DNA of 64,000 bases from Blautia wexlerae DSM 19850 (GTDB lineage: Bacteria; Bacillota; Clostridia; Lachnospirales; Lachnospiraceae). The translations under genes and the position numbers were made by a program. Where the stretch lies: assembly GCF_025148125.1 (NCBI RefSeq), contig NZ_CP102267.1, positions 2,242,501 to 2,306,500 of the forward strand, given 5' to 3'. Under the pieces are notes generated by a model. It had not been told where the DNA came from and did not search any database. It was given only the letters and a program-made list of their open reading frames with translations. Below are positions 42,323 to 51,004 of this stretch, piece by piece (the first letter of the stretch is position 1; the number at the start of each line of letters is the position of its first letter).

Positions 42323-42668
42323 TGTCCTCCTTTTGTTCCTCCGTCTGCTCCTCTTTGTTCAGCTGGCGGATGCGGAAGCACAGAATAGTCACGCAAACGC
42401 CGAGGACAAAAGCCAACAGTCCGATCACCATATATCCCAGCGCAGTACCGCCGCCTAAAATTGTTGCTGCCGTTTCAAAGCCGGAAGAAGTACCGGGCGT
42501 AATCTGTCCGACAATACCTGGCATAACAAAGGAAACCCCAACGATTACTGCAAGGCATGCCGCTATGCAGAATGCGGAGACAATCCGTCTGTGCCGCAGT
42601 CTCTGCTGTCGTTCTTTTTCCCCAATACGCCGTTTTACCTCAGCAATTCGTTCCTCATTTTTCAACAT
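42300..42668 (-). CDS. Two-helix membrane protein, possible anti-sigma partner
   Basis: A 122-residue protein: charged cytosolic N-terminus of about 27 residues (NEERIAEVKRRIGEKERQQR), a transmembrane helix (about 29-50), an external loop with GIVGQITPGTSSG, a second helix (about 75-98) and an acidic cytosolic tail. It starts within the last codons of the sigma factor gene, the classical arrangement for an anti-sigma factor, but I see no ZAS motif or other named domain. A paralogue is at 40618-40926. Confidence 0.6.
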   Translation of the reverse strand: MLKNEERIAEVKRRIGEKERQQRLRHRRIVSAFCIAACLAVIVGVSFVMPGIVGQITPGTSSGFETAATILGGGTALGYMVIGLLAFVLGVCVTILCFRIRQLNKEEQTEEQKEDNEDGAVQ

Positions 42669-43203
42669 CTGTAATACCCTCCCGTTGCAATAATCCGCGT
42701 AAACGCTCTTTTCCCCGGTACACCATATTTGTAATCTGCTTCACGCTTTTTCCCATGACCTTAGCAGCCTGTTGGTAGCTCATACCCTCAAAATAGGTCA
42801 GATAAAGAGCTTCCCGATAATCTGAATTTAACTCGTCCATGCAGAGATGCAGGATCTGATTTCGTTCCTTTGTGCGGATGACCTCCTCCACCAGTGTCTG
42901 CGCCTCCGGTTCTCTGGTCAGGTCGTCAAGACTGAAGATAATCCGCCGTCTGCTTTTGTGGCGTAATGCCTTGTGCCGCGCCGCTTTATAGAGATAAGCC
43001 TTAAAACATCCATCCCGGATGCGGGGCTTTTTCGTAAACAGCCAGGAAAAGGTTTCCATCATTAAGTCCTCCGCTTCGTGGACGTCATGCAGATAACCAT
43101 CAATGTATAAGGTCAATGGGTCGCCGTATTTTTTTATCAATAGTTCAAGTCCTGTCTCGTCACCGCTCAGATATTGCCCATAAAGCTCTTCATCAGTAGC
43201 CAT
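42655..43203 (-). CDS. ECF-type RNA polymerase sigma factor
   Basis: A 182-residue sigma-70 family protein with region 2 (YLHDVHEAEDLMMETFSWLF, with the DAED-like core) and region 4 (LYLTYFEGMSYQQAAKVMGKSVKQITNMVYRGKERLR) helix-turn-helix. No region 1.1 or 3, as in ECF factors. I start at the ATG at 43203 (AAAGGAA site); a longer frame to 43287 lacks one and would include the promoter. It should direct transcription of a small regulon, possibly including the adjacent surface protein gene. Confidence 0.88.
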   Translation of the reverse strand: MATDEELYGQYLSGDETGLELLIKKYGDPLTLYIDGYLHDVHEAEDLMMETFSWLFTKKPRIRDGCFKAYLYKAARHKALRHKSRRRIIFSLDDLTREPEAQTLVEEVIRTKERNQILHLCMDELNSDYREALYLTYFEGMSYQQAAKVMGKSVKQITNMVYRGKERLRGLLQREGITDVEK

Positions 43204-43287
43204 ACCGTTCAATTCCTTTCCCCATATTACTCCTCTGTTGTCAGGTGTAATCTCCGGGCTTCTTTCCTTCGTTCTTTTGATAAGCAT

Positions 43288-43316
43288 AGTATACTTTTGT
43301 TTACAAAATACGTCAA
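43288..43316 (-). promoter_or_regulatory. Predicted sigma-A promoter of the sigma-factor operon
   Basis: On the minus strand TTGACG (43311-43316) and TATACT (43288-43293) are exactly 17 bases apart, 85 bases before the start codon. This suggests housekeeping expression of the operon rather than only autoregulation. Confidence 0.65.
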
Positions 43317-43343
43317 TTGTTTATAGCAATTCTACAAAATAAT

Positions 43344-43390
43344 GAGAGCCACGGTCTGCACTCTGATTCAGAATACAAGACGTGGCTCTC
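43344..43390 (-). terminator. Inverted repeat, probable terminator of rsmH
   Basis: 10-bp arms GAGAGCCACG/CGTGGCTCTC around 27 bases; on the minus strand ATTATTTTG follows. The stretch 43391-43566 between it and rsmH holds no intact gene. Confidence 0.45.
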
Positions 43391-43423
43391 CTGATCATAA
43401 CCGGAAATATAAAACTGCGGTCT

Positions 43424-43473
43424 TCAGTTCATGAGCAGATGAATATGATCCGGCATAGCTTGAATGCTGATTC
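43424..43473 (-). pseudogene. Trace of an IS200/RAYT-type transposase
   Basis: A short frame between stops reads ISIQAMPDHIHLLMN; the segment MPDHIHLL is the histidine-hydrophobic-histidine motif region of TnpA/REP-associated transposases. It is only about 15 codons, so this may be chance, but it sits next to a large hairpin (43490-43552) of the kind such enzymes act upon. Confidence 0.35.
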
Positions 43474-43489
43474 ATCACATCGCCCCTTA

Positions 43490-43552
43490 CAAGCAAGTCC
43501 CACTCACTGCTTATTGCTCTTCGCAATAGAAGCAGTGAGTGGGACTTACTTG
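43490..43552. repeat. Large near-perfect hairpin (REP-like)
   Basis: 23-bp arms (43490-43512 and 43530-43552) with one mismatch, and an inner ATTGC/GCAAT pairing with TCTTC between, so nearly the whole 63 bases fold into one stem. No T-run follows on either strand. It lies 14 bases after the rsmH stop. Confidence 0.75.
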
Positions 43553-43566
43553 ATTCGGTTAAAACT

Positions 43567-44622
43567 TTATTCAGCCTTTATAGCCCAGCGCATCTTTGTG
43601 GAACGGGCTCTTGGGTTCTGTGTGCACTCTTTGGCTGAAGGGCGGATCACATCTTTTGCATAGTCTGAGTAGATTCCCTCCTTGTATCCTGCTTTAAGCG
43701 CTTTCTTTACCAGTTTGTCTTCACCGGAATGAAAGGTAAGGATTGCCACACGTCCGCCCGGACGCAAAGCATCCGGAAGCTTCTCCATAAATTCATACAG
43801 TACTTCGAACTCATGGTTAACATCAATACGCAATGCCTGGAAGGTTCGCTGACAGGTCTTCTTAATTGTCTCTTTCTTTTCTTTTTCAGGAAGGAAATCA
43901 AGAGTTTTTTCGATTACCTGACGCAGTTTTGTGGTAGTATCAATATGATTGCCTCTGCGGATCTCATCGGTAATGGCTTTGGCGAGTTCCTCACAGTATG
44001 GTTCATCAGAATTTTCACAGAGCATTCCCGCAAGCTCCTCTCTGGAAATGGTATCCAGACGCCGGGCTGCACTGATGCCGGTTTCCTGATTCAGGCGCAG
44101 ATCCAGAGGTCCGTCTGTTTTAAATGAGAAACCTCTTTTGGGATTATCAATCTGCATGGAGGAAACGCCGAGATCTGCCAGAATAAAGTCAAATCCTCCA
44201 ACCTCTTTGGCAATCTCATCAATGGTGCAGAAGTTCTGAAGCTTTACTGTCAGCAGTTCTTCCCCGAATCCCTGCTCTGCCAGACGTTTCTTTGTTTTGG
44301 CGGATTCCTCAGGGTCTACATCTGTTGCATAAATATGGCCCTTGCCATTCAGACACTGAAGCATCGCTTTCGTATGGCCGCCATAGCCCAATGTGGCATC
44401 AAATCCGGTTTCGCCCGGCTGGATATTAAGAAAATCAAGGATTTCCTTAACCATAATGGAGATATGCATTCCCGCCGGGGTATTTCCTTTCTGAATCACG
44501 TGTTCAATGGTATCTTTATATTTCTCAGGCTGTAATTCCTTGTATTTCTCTTCGAATTTCTTCGGATATTTTCCTTTATAACGGACACGTCTTTTATGTG
44601 GTGTCTGGTTCTGGTTTTCCAT
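43567..44622 (-). CDS. rsmH: RsmH-family 16S rRNA (C1402-N4)-methyltransferase
   Basis: A 351-residue SAM-dependent methyltransferase. After a basic N-terminal extension of about 50 residues (RRVRYKGKYPKKFEEKYKEL) come the family motifs: NTPAGMHISIMVKEIL in place of the usual HVPVLLxE, DATLGYGGHT, DLGVSSMQID, PKRGFSFKTDGPLDLR and LTFHSGEDKLVK. RsmH methylates C1402 in the ribosomal P site. It is not in an mraZ-rsmH-ftsL division cluster here, and the opening motif deviates, so it is probably a second, paralogous RsmH. Confidence 0.85.
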   Translation of the reverse strand: MENQNQTPHKRRVRYKGKYPKKFEEKYKELQPEKYKDTIEHVIQKGNTPAGMHISIMVKEILDFLNIQPGETGFDATLGYGGHTKAMLQCLNGKGHIYATDVDPEESAKTKKRLAEQGFGEELLTVKLQNFCTIDEIAKEVGGFDFILADLGVSSMQIDNPKRGFSFKTDGPLDLRLNQETGISAARRLDTISREELAGMLCENSDEPYCEELAKAITDEIRRGNHIDTTTKLRQVIEKTLDFLPEKEKKETIKKTCQRTFQALRIDVNHEFEVLYEFMEKLPDALRPGGRVAILTFHSGEDKLVKKALKAGYKEGIYSDYAKDVIRPSAKECTQNPRARSTKMRWAIKAE

Positions 44623-44642
44623 AAAATCCCCTTTTTGTTTTT

Positions 44643-44861
44643 TTATTCCTGTGTAATACCGGTTACTTCATAGCCGGCTTCTTTGATCACTTCGCGGATC
44701 TTATCCTCGTCCAGTTTCTCCGGAGCATGGATCACTGTGGTTCCTTTTTCATGGAAGGAAACTACATCTTCCACTCCAAATGCCTCTTTTACTGCCTTTG
44801 TCACATGTGCTTCACAATGTCCACACATCATTCCTGTTACGTTTACTGTGATTGTTGTCAT
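44643..44861 (-). CDS. Possible separately translated CopZ-like copper chaperone (internal start in copA)
   Basis: In frame with copA, the ATG at 44861 is preceded by AAGGAG (44871-44876 on the plus strand as CTCCTT) with 9-base spacing. The product would be a 72-residue HMA protein with the MxCxxC motif, the normal size and sequence of CopZ. Expression as a separate protein is inferred from the ribosome site only; alternatively the site is a relic of a recent gene fusion. Confidence 0.45.
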   Translation of the reverse strand: MTTITVNVTGMMCGHCEAHVTKAVKEAFGVEDVVSFHEKGTTVIHAPEKLDEDKIREVIKEAGYEVTGITQE

Positions 44862-47309
44862 TTCTTTGTTCTCCTTGTTTTCTTTTATATTTTCCTGATC
44901 TTTTGGATCATGAATTTCACTGTTGCAAAAATCTGTATTCTCTGCTTTCAGACTTCTGTTTTCTGTTACATTTTTCATTTTTGCATTATCTGAAACATTA
45001 TCTGAAATATAATGGATTTCTTCCACATTCTGTTTTATTTTTTTGTCTCTGGAAGCATCATGTACCTTAAAGAGATTCAGTCTCAGTGCATTGGTTACCA
45101 CACAGAAACTGGAAAGGCTCATGGCAGCTGCACCAAACATGGGGTTCAGTGTCCATCCGAAAATCGGAATCCATACACCGGCTGCCAGTGGAATACCGAT
45201 CACATTGTAGAAGAATGCCCAGAAAAGATTCTCATGGATATTTCTCAGTGTCGCCCGGCTTAAACGTATGGCAGCAGGTACATCACTGAGCCGGCTCTTC
45301 ATTAATACCACATCTGCGGCATCAATGGCAACATCTGTTCCTGCACCGATCGCGATACCGATGTCTGCCCTGGTAAGTGCAGGGGCATCATTGATTCCGT
45401 CTCCTACCATGGCAACCTTTCCCTGTTCCTTCAGAGAACGGATCACGCTTTCCTTGCCATCCGGAAGAACACCTGCAATTACATCGTCCACTCCTGCCTG
45501 TGCTCCGATCGCTTTTGCTGTGCGTTCATTATCACCGGTAAGCATTACTACCCGGATTCCCATGTTCTGCAGTTCTTTTATTGCCTGAGGACTGTCCTCT
45601 TTTATAACATCTGCCACTGCGATCATGCCGAGAAGCTTCCCGCCTTTTGCAAAAAGAAGTGGTGTTTTTCCTTCTCCTGCAAGTTTTTCTGCCTGCTTCA
45701 TCAGTTCCGGTGATACAGAGGTTTCATTGCTGATAAATTTCATATTTCCGCCTGTAAGCACTTCACTGTTTAATGCTGCACGAAGACCGTTTCCAGGAAG
45801 AGCCTGAAAATCAGAAACCTTCTGCAAAACAATCTTTTTCTCTTCTGCTCTGGCAATAATGGCTTTTGCAAGAGGATGTTCACTCTTCTTCTCAAGTGCA
45901 TAGGCATAGCCTAAAAGCTCTTCCTCTGAGATTCCCTTTGCAGGAACCATATCTGTCACCTGCGGTTCACCCTTTGTGATAGTTCCTGTCTTATCTAATG
46001 CAACGATCTGGATTTTACCTGCTTCCTCCAGGGATACTGCTGTTTTAAACAGGATTCCGTTTTTGGCCCCCATTCCGTTTCCTACCATAATGGCAACCGG
46101 TGTGGCAAGCCCAAGGGCACAGGGACAGCTGATGACCAGAACAGAAATACCTCTGGCAAGTGCATATCCGAACTCTTTTCCTGCCAGCAGCCAGACAATG
46201 GTGGTGACAACCGCAATACTGATAACTGTCGGAACAAAAACTCCGGAAACCCTGTCTGCGATTTTGGCAATAGGTGCTTTTGTTGCAGCCGCATCACTGA
46301 CCATCTTAATAATCTGGGAAAGAGTAGTGTCCTCGCCTACCCTGGTAGCTTCGCATCTGATAAATCCGGACTGGTTTACGGTTGCAGCAGAGACTGCATC
46401 TCCCGGATTCTTGTCAACAGGAATACTCTCCCCTGTAAGTGCCGCCTCATTGACAGCACTGTTTCCCTCAAGGACCACTCCGTCCACCGGAATGTTCTCA
46501 CCGGGACGTACCACAAAAACATCACCTTTTCGGACCTGTTCGATGGGCACTGTAGCTTCCTGTCCATCCCGGACAACAACTGCTGTCTTAGGTGCCAGCT
46601 TCATCAGACCTTTCAGCGCATCCGTTGTCTTTCCCTTAGATCGGGCTTCCAGCATTTTTCCAACTGTGATCAGGGTAAGGATCATGGCTGCAGATTCAAA
46701 ATAGAACTCCATCATGTAATTCATAACTGCTGCAGAATCTCCGTCCACCTGTGCTCTTGTCATTGCAAAAAGTACATAAACACTCCACAAAAAGGATGCC
46801 ATGGAACCAAGTGCTACAAGGGTATCCATATTTGGTGCACGATGCCACAGACTCTTAAAGCCGCTGATAAAAAATTTCTGGTTAATGACCATTATGATTC
46901 CGGCGAGAAGAAGCTGCACCAGTCCCATGGCAATATGATTATCATTAAACCATGCCGGAAGAGGCCAGCCCCACATCATATGTCCCATGGAAAAATACAT
47001 CAGCACAAGCAGAAAGCCTACAGATGCGATCAGCCTTCGTTTCAGTGCCGGTGTTTCATGGTCTTCCAGTGCCTCCTCTGCCGCAGAAGCAGATATCTGC
47101 TCCCCGGATACCCCCTTTAAGGACGCTCCGTATCCTGCATCCTGTACAGCCTTGATGATCTCACCTGCACCGGCAGTTCCTTCTACTCCCATGGAGTTAG
47201 TCAGCAGACTGACCGAACAGGATGTCACACCCGGAACCTTGGATACGGCCTTCTCCACTCTGCTGCTACAGGCCGCACAACTCATTCCGGTTACATTGTA
47301 TTGTTCCAT
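44643..47309 (-). CDS. copA: Copper-exporting P1B-type ATPase with fused C-terminal CopZ-like domain
   Basis: An 888-residue copper pump. N-terminal HMA domain with C11-A-A-C14; transmembrane metal site C395-P-C397; phosphorylation site D439 in DKTGT; H478-P479 of the nucleotide domain; GDGINDAP hinge. After the last helices (about 745) come a 70-residue polar linker and a second complete HMA domain (residues 817-888) with C829-G-H-C832. Standard CopA has no such C-terminal domain. Inside the linker AAGGAG lies 9 bases before the codon for M817, so free 72-residue CopZ could be made by internal initiation. The pump exports Cu(I) from the cytosol. csoR lies upstream. Confidence 0.93.
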   Translation of the reverse strand: MEQYNVTGMSCAACSSRVEKAVSKVPGVTSCSVSLLTNSMGVEGTAGAGEIIKAVQDAGYGASLKGVSGEQISASAAEEALEDHETPALKRRLIASVGFLLVLMYFSMGHMMWGWPLPAWFNDNHIAMGLVQLLLAGIIMVINQKFFISGFKSLWHRAPNMDTLVALGSMASFLWSVYVLFAMTRAQVDGDSAAVMNYMMEFYFESAAMILTLITVGKMLEARSKGKTTDALKGLMKLAPKTAVVVRDGQEATVPIEQVRKGDVFVVRPGENIPVDGVVLEGNSAVNEAALTGESIPVDKNPGDAVSAATVNQSGFIRCEATRVGEDTTLSQIIKMVSDAAATKAPIAKIADRVSGVFVPTVISIAVVTTIVWLLAGKEFGYALARGISVLVISCPCALGLATPVAIMVGNGMGAKNGILFKTAVSLEEAGKIQIVALDKTGTITKGEPQVTDMVPAKGISEEELLGYAYALEKKSEHPLAKAIIARAEEKKIVLQKVSDFQALPGNGLRAALNSEVLTGGNMKFISNETSVSPELMKQAEKLAGEGKTPLLFAKGGKLLGMIAVADVIKEDSPQAIKELQNMGIRVVMLTGDNERTAKAIGAQAGVDDVIAGVLPDGKESVIRSLKEQGKVAMVGDGINDAPALTRADIGIAIGAGTDVAIDAADVVLMKSRLSDVPAAIRLSRATLRNIHENLFWAFFYNVIGIPLAAGVWIPIFGWTLNPMFGAAAMSLSSFCVVTNALRLNLFKVHDASRDKKIKQNVEEIHYISDNVSDNAKMKNVTENRSLKAENTDFCNSEIHDPKDQENIKENKENKEMTTITVNVTGMMCGHCEAHVTKAVKEAFGVEDVVSFHEKGTTVIHAPEKLDEDKIREVIKEAGYEVTGITQE

Positions 47310-47428
47310 TTCTATTCCTCCTTACGACTTGTTGTCCCTTACCTGATATCCCCTGCTCTGCTGCTTTGCAGTTCCCGGATCTTTGTTCTGCTGTACTCTG
47401 ATTCTATAATAATCTGGACACACAGCTT

Positions 47429-47746
47429 TCACTTCATCAGTTTCTGCAAAGTAGCCACCAGCTCATCGATTGTATCATCCTTGCCCTCGCGGATATCTCT
47501 TGCCACACAGTTGCGGATGTGGCTGGCAAGCAGTTCTTTGTTAAATGCATTCACTGCTGCGTTGACTGCTGCAGACTGGATCAGGATATCGTTACAGTAT
47601 GCATCATTCTCCAGCATACCAATAATTCCTCGGATCTGTCCTTCCACACGTTTAAGACGGTTGATCAGCTTTTTTCTCTCCTCCTCAGAACGCATTGTAT
47701 GTTTAGTGCAACAGGAACAGACTTTTTTCTCCTGTGTTTCTGCCAT
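47429..47746 (-). CDS. csoR: CsoR-family copper-sensing repressor
   Basis: A 105-residue CsoR/RcnR-family protein with the copper-binding triad C51, H76, C80 (AYCNDIL and SHIRNC) and the helix with RLKRVEGQIRGI. Additional cysteines at the N-terminus (VCSCC) are unusual. Apo-CsoR represses, and Cu(I) releases it. I start at the ATG at 47746 with AAGGAGG upstream; a longer frame through 47854 would run over the operator. It is followed by copA on the same strand after 119 bases, presumably one operon. Confidence 0.92.
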   Translation of the reverse strand: MAETQEKKVCSCCTKHTMRSEEERKKLINRLKRVEGQIRGIIGMLENDAYCNDILIQSAAVNAAVNAFNKELLASHIRNCVARDIREGKDDTIDELVATLQKLMK

Positions 47747-47822
47747 ATAGGAAATCCTCCTTCTGATTTTTATGAATAGATTCTGTTTTATATAAATTTC
47801 TGAAATATATAACGATTTCAAA

Positions 47823-47881
47823 ATACCCTTATGGGGTATCTTTACAATAGTCACTATATACCCTTATGGGGTATTTGTCAA
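47823..47881 (-). promoter_or_regulatory. csoR-copA promoter with two CsoR operator palindromes
   Basis: On the minus strand TTGACA (47876-47881) and TATAGT (47853-47858) are 17 bases apart. The 17-bp pseudo-palindrome ATACCCTTATGGGGTAT occurs twice, at 47858-47874, filling the spacer, and at 47823-47839, just downstream of the start region. Such G/C-tract palindromes are typical CsoR operators. Confidence 0.85.
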
Positions 47882-47965
47882 TACTGTTTTTTCATATCGG
47901 AAACAAAAAGATTACTGTGGTTGCTGTGAACGGGTAAACAGTAACAAAAAAGAGCTCTCACAGAA

Positions 47966-47997
47966 AATAACCGCCGGCAATATTCTGCCGGTAATTA
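47966..47997 (-). terminator. Terminator after the MATE gene
   Basis: On the minus strand ACCGGCA pairs with TGCCGGCGGT with flanking ATAAT/TTAT pairing, followed by TTATTTTC. It lies 22 bases past the stop. Confidence 0.7.
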
Positions 47998-48019
47998 TTT
48001 TTCGCGAAAGCTCCAAGAC

Positions 48020-49366
48020 CTATACTCTATGCACTTTTCTTCTGACAAAATAAAAACAGGTGACCTGCATAATGATCGTCAGCATCCAGGATGCAGGATA
48101 GGAAATAAACAGAACAGCCAGTGATCTGTGATGCGGGAATATTCCAAATATCCATACGATCCTGGTTCCTACTGTTCCGATCACTGACAGGATCATTGGA
48201 ACGCCGGAATGTCCCATTCCACGCAGGGCACCCGGAAATAGATCCATAATCCCGCAGAGAAAATAAGGTACGGTAGTGTAAGACAGGATTTCCAGTCCGC
48301 AGCGGATTACTTCCGGATCGGCAGTATAAATCTTAAGAATCTCAGAACCGAAGAAATATGCACCGCATCCAAGGGAAAAGGAGGTAACTACGGAAATAAT
48401 AAGACAGTCGACCAGAACCTTATCCATACGTCTAAATTTATGCACACCATAGTTCTGACTGGTAAAGCTCATACATGCCTGTGTGACAGAGTTCACCGCC
48501 ACATACAGAAAACCGAAAATATTATTGGCCGCCGTATACCCTGCCATGGCGGTCGATCCAAAGGAGTTAACCGAGGACTGAAGCAGAGCATTTGACAGAT
48601 TAATGACTGTGCTCTGGATCCCGGCCGGAATCCCAACCTGGAAAATCTGTTTTAAGTAAACAGTATTGATCCTTAATTTTCCAAAATGAAGCTGGTAGCT
48701 GGTTTTCGATGTACGCAGACATCTGAGTACCAGAATGCAGGAAATTAACTGGGAGATCACAGTAGCAATGGCTACGCCCGCCACATCCATATGAAACATG
48801 ATCACGAGGATCAGATTCAGTACTGCATTTACAACACCGGAAATAACCAGAAAGATCAGTGGACGTTTCGTATCTCCTACAGCCCGCAGAATCGCAGCTC
48901 CATAATTATAAAGCATAAAAAACGGCATACCCAGAAAATAGATTTTCATATACAGTGCAGACTGTCCGATCACATCATCCGGAGTACCCATCAATTCCAG
49001 AGCCCATCTGGAAAAAATCAGTCCCACAAATGCCATGACGATACCGCTTACCAGTGCAAGAGTTACAGCTGTATGAACGGTATCTGACATTTCCCGGTCT
49101 TTTCCTGCCGCATAGAACCGGGCAGCAAGTACATTCGCACCAAGTGAGATACCAATAAACAGATTAGTAAACACATTGATCAGTGCTGTGGTTGAGCCTA
49201 CGGCTGCAAGTGCCTGACTTCCGCTAAATCTTCCCACCACTATGATATCCACAGCATTAAACATCAGCTGCAGGATTCCGGACAGCATCAGCGGCAGTGA
49301 AAAGGAAATCAGCTTGTCCATGATGGTTCCGTTACACATATCTATTTCGTATTTATTTTGTTTCAC
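48020..49366 (-). CDS. MATE-family efflux transporter
   Basis: A 448-residue protein with about twelve hydrophobic helices and the MATE pattern: LPLMLSGILQLMFNAVDIIVVG at the start, repeated as the half-molecule duplication near residue 240 (GIPAGIQSTVINLSNAL). Members export drugs or metabolites by sodium or proton antiport; the substrate is unknown. Not obviously linked to its neighbours. Confidence 0.9.
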   Translation of the reverse strand: MKQNKYEIDMCNGTIMDKLISFSLPLMLSGILQLMFNAVDIIVVGRFSGSQALAAVGSTTALINVFTNLFIGISLGANVLAARFYAAGKDREMSDTVHTAVTLALVSGIVMAFVGLIFSRWALELMGTPDDVIGQSALYMKIYFLGMPFFMLYNYGAAILRAVGDTKRPLIFLVISGVVNAVLNLILVIMFHMDVAGVAIATVISQLISCILVLRCLRTSKTSYQLHFGKLRINTVYLKQIFQVGIPAGIQSTVINLSNALLQSSVNSFGSTAMAGYTAANNIFGFLYVAVNSVTQACMSFTSQNYGVHKFRRMDKVLVDCLIISVVTSFSLGCGAYFFGSEILKIYTADPEVIRCGLEILSYTTVPYFLCGIMDLFPGALRGMGHSGVPMILSVIGTVGTRIVWIFGIFPHHRSLAVLFISYPASWMLTIIMQVTCFYFVRRKVHRV

Positions 49367-49460
49367 TTTTATCTTCCACCCTTTATATCTAAATTGATAT
49401 GGGCTTCTGTAGAAGTCCTTTATATTACTGTTCGTAAACAGTTAGTATTTTTCAATGTTT

Positions 49461-50861
49461 TTATTCTGCAAGGCTTCCGAAATAATAGAATCCCTTGCAG
49501 GTATCCAGTTTTACTTTTACATATTTACCGATCAGATCCTGACATCCCGGGAAATGGACCAGAAGGTTATATTCTGTTCTTCCTGTAAAGATACCTTTTT
49601 CTCTGCTTTCTTCCTCTACAAGGATCTCCTGAACAGTTCCCTCGAAACGAGAAGAAGCCTTTCGGCCTTTTTCCTGAACCAGAGCAAGAAGACGGTCAAA
49701 ACGGTCTTTTACCACATCCTCAGGTACCTGATTCTCCATTTTGGCAGCAGGTGTGCCGCTTCTTTTGGAATAGATAAAGGTAAATGCAGAATCAAAATCA
49801 CATTTCTCCACAACATCCAGAGTATCCTGGAAATCCTCTTCCGTTTCTCCCGGGAAACCAACGATAATATCTGTAGTAAGGGAAATATCCGGTACGGCAT
49901 TACGGATTTTGGCTACAAGCTCCAGATACTTTTCTTTGTCATAACGGCGGTTCATGATCTTTAAGATTCGGCTGCTTCCGGACTGCATGGGAAGGTGGAG
50001 GTGATGGCACACTTTTTTGCTCTCTGCCATTGTCCGGATCAGTTCATCAGACAGATCCTTCGGATGGGAAGTCATGAAACGGATTCTCTTTAATCCTTCA
50101 ATTGCTTCCACCTGTTTCAGAAGCTGTGCAAAAGTAACCGGATGTTCCAGTGTCTTTCCATAGGAATTAACGTTCTGTCCCAGAAGCATAACTTCTGTCA
50201 CACCGTCAGCTACCAGACCCTTGATCTCTTCTATGATCGCCTCCGGTTCGCGACTCTTCTCTCTTCCTCTTACATATGGTACAATACAGTAACTGCAGAA
50301 ATTATTGCAGCCAAACATAATATTGACACCCGTTTTAAAGGAATATTTACGGTCAGAAGGCATACCCTCCACGATTTCATCAGATTCCTTCCAGACATCA
50401 ATGATCTGTCCCTCCGTATTTAAGCTTCTGTAGAAAAGCTCCGGAAACTTATGGAAGTTATGGGTACCGAAAACCAGATCAACAAAAGAATATTCTTTGT
50501 GGATCTTCTCAATTACTTCCGGCTCCTGCATCATGCAGCCAAACAATATAATCTTCAGTTCAGGATTCTTTTTCTTAATACTTTTCAGATGGCCAAGATG
50601 ACCGTAAATCTTCAGGTTTGCATTCTCCCGGACTGTGCAGGTGTTATAGATGACAACATCTGCATCTTCTTCTCTGGATACTTCTGTATAGCCCATACGT
50701 TTCACGATACCGGCCACTGTATCCGTCTGCAGGGAATTCATCTGGCAGCCTGCATTCTGGATAAAGAAAGCTGGCGCATTTTCATATTTTTCCTTCACAA
50801 GCTCTGTACATTTATTGATATATTCTAACTGTATTTTACTTTCCTGTGTATTATTATTCAC
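49461..50861 (-). CDS. miaB: tRNA-2-methylthio-N6-dimethylallyladenosine synthase MiaB
   Basis: A 466-residue methylthiotransferase. The N-terminal UPF0004 domain carries cysteines in NAGCQMNS, YNTCTVRE and FGCMMQEP for the auxiliary cluster; the radical SAM site is CNNFCSYCIVPYVRG; a TRAM domain closes the protein. MiaB adds a methylthio group to i6A37 in tRNA, the step after MiaA (25472-26416). All cluster ligands are present. Confidence 0.95.
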   Translation of the reverse strand: MNNNTQESKIQLEYINKCTELVKEKYENAPAFFIQNAGCQMNSLQTDTVAGIVKRMGYTEVSREEDADVVIYNTCTVRENANLKIYGHLGHLKSIKKKNPELKIILFGCMMQEPEVIEKIHKEYSFVDLVFGTHNFHKFPELFYRSLNTEGQIIDVWKESDEIVEGMPSDRKYSFKTGVNIMFGCNNFCSYCIVPYVRGREKSREPEAIIEEIKGLVADGVTEVMLLGQNVNSYGKTLEHPVTFAQLLKQVEAIEGLKRIRFMTSHPKDLSDELIRTMAESKKVCHHLHLPMQSGSSRILKIMNRRYDKEKYLELVAKIRNAVPDISLTTDIIVGFPGETEEDFQDTLDVVEKCDFDSAFTFIYSKRSGTPAAKMENQVPEDVVKDRFDRLLALVQEKGRKASSRFEGTVQEILVEEESREKGIFTGRTEYNLLVHFPGCQDLIGKYVKVKLDTCKGFYYFGSLAE

Positions 50862-50909
50862 TATTGATTCCTCATCTTTCTGTTTACAACATTTCGGGGC
50901 ACTCTTTTT

Positions 50910-50938
50910 ATCATACAGAATCTATGGCTTTATGTCAA
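50910..50938 (-). promoter_or_regulatory. Predicted sigma-A promoter of miaB
   Basis: On the minus strand TTGACA (50933-50938) and TATGAT (50910-50915) are 17 bases apart, 49 bases before the start codon. Confidence 0.6.
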
Positions 50939-51004
50939 ACGCTAATCTCTGTTTTTATTACTTTTTATTTTCGGATACAGTTTTTCTTTGACTATGTGAC
51001 GGAT

